DNA of 45,385 nt from Arthrobacter cupressi (lineage in GTDB: Bacteria > Actinomycetota > Actinomycetes > Actinomycetales > Micrococcaceae): the NCBI RefSeq assembly GCF_900099975.1, contig NZ_FNEI01000021.1:1-45385 (forward strand), read 5' to 3'. The position numbers were made by a program, and so were the translations under genes. How positions within the stretch are numbered: the stretch's first letter is position 1; the number at the start of each line of letters is the position of its first letter. Below are positions 1-7,361 of this stretch, piece after piece. A model generated the notes under the pieces. It was not told where the DNA came from, did no database searches, and saw only the letters and a list, made by a program, of their open reading frames with translations.

Positions 1-89
1 GAGACCGTCAACGATGTCCCGCCACAGCAGTCAACTATCACCCGTCAACGATGTCCCGCCACAGGTGTAAACGATGTCCTGAAATCACA
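1..89. mobile_element. Probable end of an IS481-like element (multiple terminal repeats)
   Basis: Two identical 20-base repeats (GTCAACGATGTCCCGCCACA) lie at 7-26 and 44-63, and a degenerate third copy (GTAAACGATGTCC...) lies at 67-86, ending in ATCACA at 84-89. Read on the minus strand the block starts TGTGAT and carries GGGACATCGTTGAC units. The right edge of the window shows the same pattern in the opposite orientation. I recall ends of this type from IS481-family elements of Actinobacteria. No transposase is visible, because the body would lie outside the window. The family assignment is inference. Confidence 0.45.
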
Positions 90-132
90 CACCTCCCGGG
101 GCGCTTTTGTGGTGTAACGAAAAAAACATAGG

Positions 133-164
133 CACCCCCGGTCTTCGGACCGGGGGTGTTTTCC
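133..164 (+). terminator. Intrinsic terminator with UUCG tetraloop
   Basis: An 11-bp GC-rich stem (133-143 with 148-158) closed by TTCG is followed by TTTT. It would end transcripts entering from the left edge. An identical hairpin lies at 45341-45366. The stretch from here to the ssb start (304) holds no other gene that I can support. Confidence 0.8.
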
Positions 165-303
165 TGTGGTTGCGGACTGGTCCTCCACAGCGCGGGATTT
201 TCCGCTCGCTGTCCACATACGGGGACCGGTGCCTGCCAAGGCCTCAAAGCCGGCGTGATGCTGGAGGAGCCGTACAGGCTTGCCAACCACGTTAGGACGC
301 ATC

Positions 304-885
304 ATGAACGACATCATCACTATCCGTGGCTTCGTTGCCTCGGACGTCAAGAGTTCCACCACGCCGGGCGGAACCGCCACCGCCTCCTTCAGGATCGGGT
401 CCACCGAGCGGCGCTTCGACCGCGCCAACAACGTATGGATCGACGGAAACACCAACTGGTTCACAGTCCAGAGTTACAGGCACCTTGCCGGACATGTGGG
501 CTGCAGCATCAAGAAGGGCCAGCGCGTCATTGTCCTGGGCAAACTCAAGCTCCGGCAATGGGAACGCGACGGCCGCATCTACCACGTGGCGGAGATCGAC
601 GCCGAGTCCGTGGGGCATGACCTTATGTGGGGTTCCGCGAACTTCACCCGCATGGCAAGCAATTCGGCCCAGCCCCAGGCCCCGGCTCCCGCCGGCTCGG
701 AGCAGGCGGCCGGTAACCCATGGCCCGAGGGCTCCGGCGACAACGAGCCTCCGCTTCCGGAAGACGACGAGGAGGGCAGCAACGGGGACCCCGGCGGGAG
801 CCTGCAGGTCCTCCCGGGCGGCGACAACGGCGACGACGCCCTGGTGGACACTGCGACGGGGGAACTCCTGGATGCCTCTGCATAA
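304..885 (+). CDS. ssb: Single-stranded DNA-binding protein (OB fold)
   Basis: Encodes 193 aa. Residues 1-110 form an SSB-type OB fold, with the typical ITIRGFVASDVK opening, a central TNWFTVQSYRHLA strand and KGQRVIVLGKLKLRQWERDG. SSB proteins coat single-stranded DNA during replication, repair or recombination. The tail (about 115-193) is rich in Pro, Gly, Asp and Glu and lacks the usual acidic DDxPF C-terminal tip that recruits partner proteins, so this may be a paralogue of the main replicative SSB. The ATG at 304 is chosen because AGGA lies 7-10 bases upstream and it matches the family N terminus; an in-frame start at 280 would add 8 residues with no support. The gene is followed by ettA after 104 bases. 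Confidence 0.85.
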   Translation: MNDIITIRGFVASDVKSSTTPGGTATASFRIGSTERRFDRANNVWIDGNTNWFTVQSYRHLAGHVGCSIKKGQRVIVLGKLKLRQWERDGRIYHVAEIDAESVGHDLMWGSANFTRMASNSAQPQAPAPAGSEQAAGNPWPEGSGDNEPPLPEDDEEGSNGDPGGSLQVLPGGDNGDDALVDTATGELLDASA

Positions 886-976
886 GCCCGTGCGGGAGGA
901 CCTGCGCCGTCCGGTCCTCCCGGCACAGCCTTCCCCTGCGATTGGCTCCGAATGTGAGTTCTGACCTGCCACCCAT

Positions 977-982
977 TAGATT
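977..982 (+). promoter_or_regulatory. -10 box of ettA (leaderless)
   Basis: TAGATT fits the TANNNT -10 pattern and ends 7 bases before the ettA ATG, so transcription would begin at or next to the start codon. No convincing -35 box is visible. Confidence 0.5.
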
Positions 983-989
983 TAAGGGC

Positions 990-2672
990 ATGGCGGAATT
1001 CATTTACACGATGACCAAGGCCCGCAAGGCCGTTGGTGACAAACTTATCCTGGACGATGTCAGCATGTCGTTCTTCCCCGGTGCGAAGATCGGCGTCGTC
1101 GGCCCCAACGGTGCCGGTAAGTCCACGATCCTGAAGATCATGGCGGGGCTCGACACCCCCTCCAACGGCGAGGCCCGACTCAGCCCCGGTTACTCCGTGG
1201 GCATCCTCCTGCAGGAGCCGCCCCTGAACGAGGAAAAGACCGTCCTGGGCAATGTCCAGGAAGGCGTCGGCGAGATCTACGGCAAGATCCAGCGGTTCAA
1301 CGAAATCTCCGAAGAGATGGCCAACCCTGACGCGGACTACGACACCCTGCTCGACGAAATGGGCAAGCTCCAGGAGGCCATCGACGCCGCCGACGCGTGG
1401 GACATCGACTCCCAGCTGGAGCAGGCCATGGACGCGCTGCGCTGCCCGCCGGGCGATTCCGACGTCACGGTGCTCTCCGGTGGTGAGCGCCGCCGCGTGG
1501 CGCTCTGCAAGCTCCTGCTGCAGAAGCCGGACCTGCTGCTGCTCGACGAACCTACCAACCACCTCGACGCCGAAAGCGTGCTCTGGCTCGAACAGCACCT
1601 TTCCAGCTACCCGGGCGCTGTTCTCGCCATCACCCACGACCGGTACTTCCTCGACCACGTCGCGGAATGGATCTGTGAAGTGGACCGCGGCCGGCTGTAC
1701 CCGTACGAAGGCAACTACTCCACCTACCTGGAGAAGAAGCGCGCCCGCTTGGAAATCCAGGGCAAGAAGGACGCCAAGCAGGCCAAGCGCCTCAGCGAAG
1801 AACTCGAGTGGGTCCGCTCCAACGCCAAGGGCCGCCAGACCAAGTCCAAGGCGCGTCTGGCACGTTACGAGGAAATGGCAGCCGAAGCCGAACGCACGCG
1901 CAAGCTCGACTTCGAAGAGATCCAGATCCCGCCGGGACCGCGCCTGGGCAGCATGGTCATCGAAGCCACCGACCTGAAGAAGGGCTTCGACGACCGCGTC
2001 CTGATCGAGGACCTGTCCTTCTCCCTGCCCCGCAACGGCATCGTCGGCGTCATCGGCCCCAACGGCGTGGGCAAGTCCACCCTCTTCAAGACGATCGTCG
2101 GGCTGGAACCGCTGGACGGCGGCAACCTGAAGATCGGCGAGTCCGTCAAGATTTCCTACGTGGACCAGTCCCGTGGCGGCATCGACCCCAACAAGACCCT
2201 TTGGGAGGTCGTCTCGGACGGCCTGGACCACATCCAGGTTGGCCAGGTCGAAATGCCGTCGCGCGCCTACGTCTCGGCGTTCGGCTTCAAGGGCCCGGAC
2301 CAGCAAAAGAAGGCCGGGGTGCTCTCCGGCGGTGAGCGCAACCGGTTGAACCTCGCCCTCACTCTCAAGCAGGGCGGCAACCTGCTGCTCCTCGACGAAC
2401 CCACCAACGACCTCGACGTCGAAACCCTGAGCAGCCTGGAAAACGCGCTGCTCGACTTCCCGGGCTGCGCCGTGGTCGTCTCCCACGACCGCTGGTTCCT
2501 GGACCGTGTGGCGACCCACATCCTCGCCTACGAGGGCGACGACGAGAACCCCTCCAAGTGGTACTGGTTCGAAGGCAACTTCGAGTCCTACGAGGAGAAC
2601 AAGATCGAACGGCTGGGCCCCGACGCCGCCAAGCCGCACCGGGTCACGCACCGCAAGCTGACCCGCGACTAA
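990..2672 (+). CDS. ettA: Energy-dependent translational throttle protein EttA (ABC-F)
   Basis: Encodes 560 aa, close to the E. coli EttA length. ABC-F proteins have two ATPase domains on one chain and no membrane part; EttA binds the ribosomal E site and couples the first elongation steps to the ATP/ADP ratio. Domain 1 has Walker A GPNGAGKS (38-45), signature LSGGERRR and Walker B LLLLDEPTNHLD. A basic linker rich in Arg and Lys (KKRARLEIQGKKDAKQAKR) follows, then domain 2 with GPNGVGKS, LSGGERNR and LLLLDEPTNDLD. The short arm typical of EttA rather than Uup or YheS types fits the length. There is no clear Shine-Dalgarno at proper spacing, and a -10 box lies 7 bases before ATG, so the mRNA is probably leaderless. 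Homologue of Rv2477c. Confidence 0.95.
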   Translation: MAEFIYTMTKARKAVGDKLILDDVSMSFFPGAKIGVVGPNGAGKSTILKIMAGLDTPSNGEARLSPGYSVGILLQEPPLNEEKTVLGNVQEGVGEIYGKIQRFNEISEEMANPDADYDTLLDEMGKLQEAIDAADAWDIDSQLEQAMDALRCPPGDSDVTVLSGGERRRVALCKLLLQKPDLLLLDEPTNHLDAESVLWLEQHLSSYPGAVLAITHDRYFLDHVAEWICEVDRGRLYPYEGNYSTYLEKKRARLEIQGKKDAKQAKRLSEELEWVRSNAKGRQTKSKARLARYEEMAAEAERTRKLDFEEIQIPPGPRLGSMVIEATDLKKGFDDRVLIEDLSFSLPRNGIVGVIGPNGVGKSTLFKTIVGLEPLDGGNLKIGESVKISYVDQSRGGIDPNKTLWEVVSDGLDHIQVGQVEMPSRAYVSAFGFKGPDQQKKAGVLSGGERNRLNLALTLKQGGNLLLLDEPTNDLDVETLSSLENALLDFPGCAVVVSHDRWFLDRVATHILAYEGDDENPSKWYWFEGNFESYEENKIERLGPDAAKPHRVTHRKLTRD

Positions 2673-2680
2673 CACCGCCA

Positions 2681-2722
2681 AACACCGGAAGGCCGGCCCC
2701 TCGGGGCCGGCCTTCCGGTGTT
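2681..2722. terminator. Bidirectional terminator between ettA and tesB
   Basis: A perfect 20-bp inverted repeat (2681-2700 with 2703-2722) lies between two convergent genes. Its position suits termination from both sides, although no long T tract follows. Confidence 0.75.
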
Positions 2723-2746
2723 AGCCGCTGTTGCTCGGCACGCCGG

Positions 2747-3655
2747 CTACTCGGGAAGCCGGAGCATGCCCTCCTGCGCCACGGTGGCGACGTGTACGCC
2801 GTCGCGGTTGAAGATCTTCCCGGTGGACAGTCCGCGGGCACCCTGGGCGCTGGGGGACTCCTGGACGTAGAGCAGCCACTCGTCCACCCGCACCGGCCGA
2901 TGCCACCACATTGCATGGTCCAGGCTCGCGACGCTCATCCCCGGAGTCATCCAGCTCAGGCCGTTCCCCCGCAGGATGGGTTCCAGGATCGTGTAATCGC
3001 TCGCGTACGCAAGGGCAGCCCGGTGGAAGTCCGGGTCGTCCGGCATGGGGCCCAGGGTCTTCATCCAGACCGCGTTCCTGGCCACGTTCTCTTTCGGGGG
3101 CTCCACATACAGCGCCGAGTCGACATGCCGCACGTCGAAGGGCCGTTCGAAGGACATGTGGCGGGCCAGCGGATGGTCGTACTTCCGCAGCAGGTCCGCC
3201 GTGCTCGGCAGGCTCTCCGGGTCGGGGATGCCCTCGGGCATGGCCGACTGGTGTTCAACACCCTCGGCGTCGGTCTGGAACGACGCGATCATGGACAGGA
3301 TCGGCTGCCCGTTCTGGTAGGCGTGCACGCGCCGTGCGGAAAAGGAGCGGCCGTCGCGCAGGCGCTGCACACCGAAGGTGATCGGCTGGTTGGCGTCGCC
3401 GGGACGCAGGAAGTAACCGTGCATCGAATGGACCACCCGGTCTTCGTCGACGGTCCGCATGCCGGCGATGAGCGACTGCGCCAGGACTTGCCCGCCGAAC
3501 ACCCGGTGCCGCGGCTGTTTCTGCGATGGTCCAAGGAAGATGTCCTCGTCCGTCCGGGCGCCGTCGAAATCGGCCAGGGAAAGCAAGTCAATGAGGGTGG
3601 CTGTGGGGTCCTCGGGGACGGCCTGATCCACGAGGCCGGCGTGCGCGTCAGTCAT
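2747..3655 (-). CDS. tesB: Acyl-CoA thioesterase II (TesB family)
   Basis: Encodes 302 aa with the double hot-dog architecture of TesB, which hydrolyses acyl-CoA to free fatty acid and CoA. The N-terminal half carries the HRVFGGQVLAQSL helix region and HSMHGYFLRPGD. The C-terminal half carries ALAYASDYTIL (the Asp of the active-site triad) and SLDHAMWWHRP, and ends with AQEGMLRLP (the Gln). Length is as in the family. The start ATG at 3655 sits 6 bases after a minus-strand TAGAGT box, pointing to a leaderless mRNA. It is convergent with ettA and shares the terminator at 2681-2722. Confidence 0.93.
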   Translation of the reverse strand: MTDAHAGLVDQAVPEDPTATLIDLLSLADFDGARTDEDIFLGPSQKQPRHRVFGGQVLAQSLIAGMRTVDEDRVVHSMHGYFLRPGDANQPITFGVQRLRDGRSFSARRVHAYQNGQPILSMIASFQTDAEGVEHQSAMPEGIPDPESLPSTADLLRKYDHPLARHMSFERPFDVRHVDSALYVEPPKENVARNAVWMKTLGPMPDDPDFHRAALAYASDYTILEPILRGNGLSWMTPGMSVASLDHAMWWHRPVRVDEWLLYVQESPSAQGARGLSTGKIFNRDGVHVATVAQEGMLRLPE

Positions 3656-3661
3656 GGTTCG

Positions 3662-3667
3662 ACTCTA
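3662..3667 (-). promoter_or_regulatory. -10 box of tesB (leaderless)
   Basis: The minus-strand TAGAGT lies exactly 6 bases before the ATG of tesB. This matches the spacing seen at several other genes in the window. Confidence 0.5.
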
Positions 3668-3769
3668 GTCCCCACCGGCTCCCAAATCCCGCTCTGCGGG
3701 ATCAGGGTCCCTCGCCGGCGTGGGCCCTCCCGACCTTGCCCCGGGGCGTCTTATTACCGGACTAGCCGG

Positions 3770-3775
3770 TAGAGT
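3770..3775 (+). promoter_or_regulatory. -10 box of the gene at 3783 (leaderless)
   Basis: TAGAGT ends 7 bases before the GTG at 3783. This box is the main reason for choosing that start over an upstream in-frame ATG at 3720. Confidence 0.5.
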
Positions 3776-3782
3776 CGTTGGT

Positions 3783-4466
3783 GTGACTGATGTTCTGACC
3801 CGTCCTCTCCGTTTCGCTGATCCCCGGGATCTGGCGGATCTGCGCACCTACGTCACGCGCGCCAAGAGCATCGACGACGGCGCGGTCCGCCTCCAGGCTG
3901 CCGGCTCCGTCCTCGCGGCCTATGTGTGTGTCCTCCGCCCCCGGGCGCTCGGCGACGCGACCCCCACCATCCTCGGCCTGCGCACCAGCGCCCTCGCCGA
4001 GGAAGCGGAAACGGATGTGACGGTCACCCTCGCCTCGGTGCTGGACCGGTTGGCCCGTTCGGGGACGGATGACGTGGAACTCCCGCTACCGCCGTCGACC
4101 GTCTCGGAATCCTGGGCGGGAGTGGGTGCGCCGCGTGGCGGCTGGGAACCGCTGGGCGAGGTCTCCGACGCCGAACTGAAGACAGTTGCCGAAGCAGGCA
4201 TCGCGGAGGTGGCCGGGGTCGTTCCCGAGCAGGCCGGTGCGCACATGGTGGCCGCCGCCAGGGCAGCTGTCTGGGGCCGTGAGATGCCCGGACACCCTGG
4301 CGTGCCCGCAGGCGCGGCCTTCGGGGCCTTCGCTCTAGGCTTCCTGGGAGACGGCGAACACCGGCTCTTCCGCAACGGACGCTGGTTCCGGCTCAGCGGA
4401 AGCCGCGGCCACATCCTGGTTCGCGCCGGCGCGGGCCTCGGACTGAACCTCGCCCCGGCCGGTTAG
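3783..4466 (+). CDS. Conserved protein of unknown function (227 aa)
   Basis: I do not recognise a family. The chain is 227 aa without signal peptide or clear membrane segment. The N-terminal half (about 1-95) is alpha/beta-like and includes VLAAYVCVLRPRALGDATPTILGLRTSAL. The middle contains an Ala/Glu-rich helical part (VSDAELKTVAEAGIAEVAGVVPEQAGAHMVAAARAAVWGR). A glycine-rich C terminus follows (PAGAAFGAFALGFLGDGEHRLFRNGRWFRLSGSRGHILVRAG). The GTG start follows a -10 box by 7 bases and fits leaderless initiation. It is transcribed divergently from tesB and convergently with glbO. Codon use looks like the neighbours. Confidence 0.75.
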   Translation: MTDVLTRPLRFADPRDLADLRTYVTRAKSIDDGAVRLQAAGSVLAAYVCVLRPRALGDATPTILGLRTSALAEEAETDVTVTLASVLDRLARSGTDDVELPLPPSTVSESWAGVGAPRGGWEPLGEVSDAELKTVAEAGIAEVAGVVPEQAGAHMVAAARAAVWGREMPGHPGVPAGAAFGAFALGFLGDGEHRLFRNGRWFRLSGSRGHILVRAGAGLGLNLAPAG

Positions 4467-4589
4467 CAAGGCCCCTCCCGTCGCTCCGGGGTGCCCCGGG
4501 ATTGTACTCATGGTCATGGTCCGATGAAGGCCGGCACGATCCCCTGATCCCCACCGGGGCAGGACCGCACCCGCCCCAGTGGACCCGCC

Positions 4590-5090
4590 CTACGGCTGTG
4601 CAGGGGAGGGGCTGTTCACCATGGTGAGCGCGGCCCGCTCCATGTAGTCCCACAGGGTGCCTTCGTACAGGGCGGGGAGCTGGAGCGCGTCCACGGCCGC
4701 CCTCATGTGGAACAGCCAGCGGTCCTTGGCCTCCGGCGTCACCCGGAACGGCATGTGCCGCATCCGCAGGCGGGGGTGCCCGCGTTCCTGGCTGTACGTC
4801 GTCGGGCCGCCCCAGTACTGCTCCAGGAACATCAGGAAGCGGCGCTTCGCCGGACCGAGGTCCTCCTCCGGGTACATCGGACGCAGGAGGGGATCGCCCG
4901 CCACGCCGTCGTAGAAGACATCGATCAGCTTCACGAAAGTCTCGTGGCCGCCCACGGCGTCATAGAAGCTGTCCGTGTAGGCGGGCTGGCTGAAGGGGTC
5001 GTTGCGCATCAGCTGCGGACGGTCGCCGGCCGCTGGGGCCGCGTTGGCCGGGGTCGCGGGGGACTGCTGCCCGTTCGCCGTGTCACTCAC
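4590..5090 (-). CDS. glbO: Group II truncated haemoglobin (trHbO)
   Basis: Encodes 166 aa. The core from about residue 40 has the 2-over-2 globin pattern of GlbO: a helix-B tyrosine in LIDVFYDGVA (Y60), a proximal histidine in RMRHMPFRV (H112) and the G8 tryptophan in DRWLFHM (W125). Such proteins bind O2 and other small ligands at haem. The N-terminal extension of about 35 residues, rich in Ala and Pro, is absent from short GlbO proteins. I chose GTG at 5090 because a strong GGAGGAG lies just upstream; it overlaps the end of the mscS gene by 8 bases, so the two are probably co-translated. Homologue of Rv2470. Confidence 0.92.
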   Translation of the reverse strand: MSDTANGQQSPATPANAAPAAGDRPQLMRNDPFSQPAYTDSFYDAVGGHETFVKLIDVFYDGVAGDPLLRPMYPEEDLGPAKRRFLMFLEQYWGGPTTYSQERGHPRLRMRHMPFRVTPEAKDRWLFHMRAAVDALQLPALYEGTLWDYMERAALTMVNSPSPAQP

Positions 5091-5739
5091 TGGATTTCTC
5101 CTCCGCGGAACCGATGCCGCCGTTGTCCTTGTCTTCCGCCGGGACATAGTCGCCCTGCGACCGGTTGCCCACGCGCAGGATCTCGCCGTTCCGCAGGTAC
5201 CAGATGGCGCCGTCTTCGGCGCGGAGCCGGGTGATCCGCAGCCCCACGGATTCAACGGTACCAACCACTTCGGCGGTAACGATCACATCGCCGATCCCGT
5301 ACTGGTCTTCGATGGTGATAAAGATCCCGGCAAGGAAGTCTCGGATCAACTGCTGGGCGCCAAAACCGATCACCACACCCAGGATTCCCACGCTCGTCAG
5401 CAGCGGGGCGATGTCCACGTTGAGGAACTTGAGCACGTAGATGATCACGATCACCGCGACCACCACGCTCAGCACACTGGTCAGCAGCGAGCCGATAGTG
5501 TGCGCCCGCTGCGAACGACGTTCGTGGTCCAGCGCGCGGAAGGCCGGTTGCACCCATTTGAAAGGCGCGTTCCGGAAGAAACTGCTCCCTTCGGCGACTC
5601 GCTTGGTGATGCGCAGGATGGTGAAACGCAGCACGATCCAGATCACCACGCCGATTCCGACGGTCAGCAGTATGGCCCCTAGGTCAATTTTCGCGGCTTC
5701 TTCGGCTGCATCCAGGATCGCGGGGGTGCTTGCGTTCAT
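5083..5739 (-). CDS. Small-conductance mechanosensitive channel (MscS family)
   Basis: Encodes 218 aa. There is a first membrane segment near 20-42 (LGAILLTVGIGVVIWIVLRF) and a second near 82-104 (TIGSLLTSVLSVVVAVIVIIYVL). The third, pore-lining TM3 is near 108-135 (IAPLLTSVGILGVVIGFGAQQLIRDFLAGIFI). The beta domain that follows (YGIGDVI, VVGTVESVGLRITRLRAEDGAIWYLRNGEI) is the MscS signature. The C-terminal alpha/beta vestibule is short, ending in a charged tail, so this is a minimal member. Channels of this family release solutes on hypo-osmotic shock. It is first in an operon with glbO (8-base overlap). Confidence 0.9.
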   Translation of the reverse strand: MNASTPAILDAAEEAAKIDLGAILLTVGIGVVIWIVLRFTILRITKRVAEGSSFFRNAPFKWVQPAFRALDHERRSQRAHTIGSLLTSVLSVVVAVIVIIYVLKFLNVDIAPLLTSVGILGVVIGFGAQQLIRDFLAGIFITIEDQYGIGDVIVTAEVVGTVESVGLRITRLRAEDGAIWYLRNGEILRVGNRSQGDYVPAEDKDNGGIGSAEEKSSE

Positions 5740-5826
5740 CGGCAGGGCTGCTCCTCAAGGGTCTGGGGGCGCCGGACGCTGTTCGCCGGGCGCTGAACAC
5801 TCTGTCCGTCACCAACCCTATCGTCG

Positions 5827-5832
5827 TAGCGT
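5827..5832 (+). promoter_or_regulatory. -10 box of the gene at 5839 (leaderless)
   Basis: TAGCGT ends 6 bases before ATG at 5839. No clear -35 box is visible. Confidence 0.5.
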
Positions 5833-5838
5833 GACGGC

Positions 5839-6828
5839 ATGCGCATCCTGATCCTTGGTGGTACCGCGTTCCTGTCGGCCGAGCTTGCCCGCCAAGGGCT
5901 CGACGCCGGACACGACGTCACGTGCCTGGCGCGCGGCACCGCAGCGGAGCCGCCGTCGGGCGTCCTCTGGGTCAGGGCGGACCGGGAGGCGGGACCCGAA
6001 GCCTATGCCGGGCTCGACGGCGGGTGGGACGCCGTCGTCGATGTCACCCGCGATCCGGCCCAGGCCCGCGAGGCGCTGGCGGCACTGGGTTCCCGGAGCG
6101 GGCACTGGAGCTTCGTGTCCAGTTGTTCCGTGTATGCCCGCCACGACCAGCCGGGCGCGGATGAAAGTGCGGCGCTCCTTGCGCCGCTGCCGCCGGAGCA
6201 AGAGGCGTCGCCGGAGACGTATGGCGAGGCGAAGTCCGCCATCGAAAAGCTGACCATGGACCTGGCAGGGGAGAAGTCCCATATTGTGCGGGCCGGCCTC
6301 ATCGGCGGCCCGGGAGACAGCAGCGACCGCTACGGCTACTGGCCGGCCAGGCTCGCGCTCGGCGGAGACGCGGTGCTCGTGCCGGACATCCCCGGCGATC
6401 CGGTCCAGGTGATCGACGTCCGGGACCTTGCCGCATGGATCCTTTCGGCGGCGGGCAAGGGACTCACCGGGGCTTTCAACGCGGTCGGAGAAGTGGTGCC
6501 CTTCGGCGAATACATCGGCGAATGCCGGAAAATTACGGGGACAGCCCCCGAGGTCGTGACGGCAGGTACTGCCTGGCTTGAAAGCCAGGGGGTCAACCCC
6601 TGGTCCGGCGAGGATTCGCTGCCGCTGTGGCTTCCGCCGGAGCACGAGGGCTTCATGGCCCGCTCGAATGCTGCAGCCCTCGCACTTGGGCTCCGGCTGC
6701 GTCCGTGGCAGGAAACCCTGAGGGACACCCTCGCCGATGAGCTGGCCAGGGGATTGCACCGGCCCCGGAAGGCCGGGCTTCGGCCGGAAACCGAAAAGAA
6801 GCTGCTGGCTAGTCTTCGGCCTGCGTGA
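5839..6828 (+). CDS. NAD-dependent epimerase/dehydratase family protein
   Basis: Encodes 329 aa of the extended SDR type. The N-terminal Rossmann motif is RILILGGTAFLSAEL, a variant where the third Gly of the usual GxxGxxG is Ser. The catalytic YxxxK appears as TYGEAKS, and the upstream Ser lies in FVSSCSVY. The C-terminal half (VIDVRDLAAWILSAA, GAFNAVGE) resembles sugar or isoflavone reductase-like members. The substrate cannot be told from sequence. A -10 box lies 6 bases before ATG. The stop codon lies inside the end of the opposite osmC-type gene (20-base tail-to-tail overlap). Confidence 0.85.
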   Translation: MRILILGGTAFLSAELARQGLDAGHDVTCLARGTAAEPPSGVLWVRADREAGPEAYAGLDGGWDAVVDVTRDPAQAREALAALGSRSGHWSFVSSCSVYARHDQPGADESAALLAPLPPEQEASPETYGEAKSAIEKLTMDLAGEKSHIVRAGLIGGPGDSSDRYGYWPARLALGGDAVLVPDIPGDPVQVIDVRDLAAWILSAAGKGLTGAFNAVGEVVPFGEYIGECRKITGTAPEVVTAGTAWLESQGVNPWSGEDSLPLWLPPEHEGFMARSNAAALALGLRLRPWQETLRDTLADELARGLHRPRKAGLRPETEKKLLASLRPA

Positions 6829-7285
6829 CCGGTTCGTGGAGCACCGGGAAATTCACGCTGCGGGCGATAAAGCAGAGCTGGTTCGCCGTGTGGTGGAGTT
6901 CGTCCATCAGGGGAAGGTGCTCTGCGCCCGCTACGGTGACCCGGGGCTTGAGCGTCACGCTTTCGAACTGCCCGCTGCCGTCCCGGTTGGTGCGCATCAG
7001 GCCTTCGGCTTCATCGATGTAGCGTGTCACCACCACGCCGTTCATCACCGCTACGTGCAGGAAGGACAGCATGTGGCATTGGGAAAGCGCGGCGAGGAGC
7101 AGTTGCTCGGGGTTGTATCTGGTGCGGTCGCCGCGGAAGGTGGGGTCCGAGGAGCCTTTGAGCACCGGGAGGCCCGGGATTTCGACGTCGTGGTCCCGGG
7201 AGTAGCCCCGGTAGCTTGAAGTGCCCTCGCCCAAGTTTCCGGTCCATCGGACGGTGAGTGCGTAGCGGTGTTCGTCCAGGCTCAT
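6809..7285 (-). CDS. OsmC family peroxiredoxin-like protein
   Basis: Encodes 158 aa. OsmC/Ohr proteins reduce organic hydroperoxides with two cysteines. Here the second conserved element is present as LLLAALSQCHMLSFLHVA, with Cys in the expected helix. Where Ohr has its first Cys the sequence reads FRGDRTRYNPEQLL, as in many OsmC-like (rather than Ohr) proteins; a Cys also occurs in NQLCFIARSVNFPV. Peroxidase activity is therefore uncertain. The start at 7285 is chosen because a minus-strand TAGACT ends 6 bases upstream, indicating a leaderless mRNA. It overlaps the 3' end of the epimerase gene by 20 bases. Confidence 0.87.
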   Translation of the reverse strand: MSLDEHRYALTVRWTGNLGEGTSSYRGYSRDHDVEIPGLPVLKGSSDPTFRGDRTRYNPEQLLLAALSQCHMLSFLHVAVMNGVVVTRYIDEAEGLMRTNRDGSGQFESVTLKPRVTVAGAEHLPLMDELHHTANQLCFIARSVNFPVLHEPVTQAED

Positions 7286-7291
7286 GGGCAC

Positions 7292-7297
7292 AGTCTA
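7292..7297 (-). promoter_or_regulatory. -10 box of the osmC-like gene (leaderless)
   Basis: The minus-strand TAGACT lies 6 bases before ATG at 7285. The pepN terminator begins only 7 bases further upstream, where a -35 region would lie. Confidence 0.5.
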
Positions 7298-7303
7298 AAC
7301 GGC

Positions 7304-7344
7304 TGCGCCTCCCGTCCGGCCGGAAGGCCGGGACGGGAGGCGCA
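7304..7344 (-). terminator. Terminator of pepN
   Basis: A long GC-rich hairpin (arms about 7304-7321 and 7326-7344, one bulged base, GGAA loop) lies directly downstream of the pepN stop. The T tract after it on the minus strand is weak. Confidence 0.65.
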
Positions 7345-7361
7345 GGAGCACGCGGGACGGC

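Noticed and set aside
1..89. Possible CRISPR array from three spaced repeats
   Set aside because: Spacers are unequal and very short, there are only two exact copies, and the right edge shows the same units inverted without cas genes.
579..2681. A 700-codon open frame antisense to ssb and ettA, and similar long antisense frames elsewhere (for example 12856-14586, 26936-29605, 32946-35060)
   Set aside because: These are shadows of GC-rich codon use on the real strand; their translations show no domain logic and they lack ribosome sites.
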